From NCBI GenBank assembly GCA_030145965.1, contig JASKZT010000190.1, forward strand, positions 1-5,790: a stretch of 5,790 nt of DNA, written 5' to 3'. Source of the DNA: Ornithinimicrobium sp. (GTDB lineage: Bacteria > Actinomycetota > Actinomycetes > Actinomycetales > Dermatophilaceae). Positions 5,560 through 5,790 of the stretch are shown here, one piece after another. A model generated the notes under the pieces. That model was not told where the DNA came from. It saw only the letters and a list, made by a program, of their open reading frames with translations, and made no database searches. Within the stretch, counting starts at the first letter, position 1. Every line of letters starts with the position of its first letter. Position numbers and translations under genes: made by a program.

Positions 5560-5790
5560 GTCTTCAGGCTAACCACTTCACGGCGTGCAACCGTGAAGGC
5601 GCCGAGGGCGAGTGCGGCGACTCCGGCGGCGGTCGCCAGGGCACCGAAGCTCCAGAGGTCCATGACCACCCCGGCCAGCGCCCCGCCCGCCGCGGCCGAC
5701 AGACCCATGACCAGGTCCGCGGCCCCCTGCACCGCGGCGCGCTCGGCCACGGGGACGGCGCCGGCGATGGTGCCGGAGCCGGCCACCATC
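5556..5790 (-). CDS. MFS-type transporter, C-terminal end (cut by window edge)
   Basis: The last 78 or so codons of a membrane protein whose start lies beyond the right edge. The sequence VPVAERAAVQGAADLVMG, then a small-residue helix GLSAAAGGALAGVVMDL, then FGALATAAGVAALALGAF and a basic end, matches the last cytoplasmic loop and final two membrane helices (TM11-TM12) of major facilitator superfamily transporters of the kind with an RxxVQGxxD motif. The substrate cannot be told from this piece. The ATG at 5787-5789 is internal, because the sequence after it is the middle of a family domain. The stop codon TGA shares three bases with the GTG start of the helicase-like gene, so the two are probably co-transcribed and translationally coupled. 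The tail carries the candidate promoter and inverted repeat for that gene. Confidence 0.85.
   Translation of the reverse strand, partial: MVAGSGTIAGAVPVAERAAVQGAADLVMGLSAAAGGALAGVVMDLWSFGALATAAGVAALALGAFTVARREVVSLKT
5566..5571 (-). promoter_or_regulatory. Candidate leaderless -10 for the helicase-like gene
   Basis: On the - strand TAGCCT fits TAnnnT and is followed by exactly 6 nt (GAAGAC) and then the GTG start at 5559. This is the same layout as the SAF gene at 408-422. No consensus -35 is found at a 16-19 nt spacing; a TTGCAC lies 13 nt upstream, which is too close. The element lies inside the end of the transporter gene, so it would add a second way to express the large gene. Confidence 0.45.
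5576..5598 (-). repeat. Perfect 8-bp inverted repeat upstream of the helicase-like gene
   Basis: CTTCACGG (5576-5583) and CCGTGAAG (5591-5598) are exact complements separated by 7 bp. The repeat lies 4 bp upstream of the candidate -10 and covers the place of the -35, where an operator or activator site would be expected. It is inside transporter codons and could also be chance or an RNA hairpin. Confidence 0.4.

Noticed and set aside
5556..5789. Stand-alone 77-residue membrane protein starting at the ATG at 5787-5789
   Set aside because: The sequence continues open to the window edge and matches the end of an MFS transporter; the Met is internal.

Overview
The window is very GC-rich (estimated by eye at well over 70%). 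It has dense coding, GTG starts, strong C/G preference at third codon positions, and gene families typical of Actinomycetota. Gene content and the RPPHW-ending small protein suggest a Micrococcales-like or related high-GC actinobacterium, but the genus cannot be fixed from the sequence.

Left part (1-1691, + strand): a Ruc-like FmdB-family zinc-ribbon protein with a long Ser/Gly tail, a membrane-anchored SAF-domain (CpaB/RcpC-like) protein, and mscL, the large-conductance mechanosensitive channel. To my knowledge these families are often neighbours in actinobacteria. The SAF gene has an apparent leaderless promoter (TAGCGT, 6 nt, GTG). mscL has a textbook Shine-Dalgarno sequence and a roughly 150-nt leader with a candidate -10. 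A GC-rich hairpin lies in the 59-bp gap where mscL meets the oppositely oriented genes.

Right part (1751-5790, - strand, read right to left): the C-terminal end of an MFS-type transporter cut by the window edge, a 1200-residue DUF4011/superfamily-1-helicase-like protein, and a 69-residue small protein. Both junctions are 4-nt GTGA stop/start overlaps, so the three look translationally coupled. The large gene also appears to have its own leaderless promoter inside the transporter tail, with a perfect 8-bp inverted repeat just upstream of the -10.

The most notable item is the large protein. It has the full DUF4011-SF1 helicase-terminal nuclease architecture in one uninterrupted frame. Its motor motifs, however, have lost key catalytic residues: the Walker A Lys is Ser, the Walker B DE is DR, the motif III Gln is gone, and the motif VI Arg is Ser. 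The C-terminal Vsr/MTES_1575-like nuclease domain keeps its acidic residues. It looks like a pseudo-helicase scaffold carrying a possible nuclease, coupled to a small basic protein. No RNA genes, insertion sequences, CRISPR arrays or integration sites were seen.
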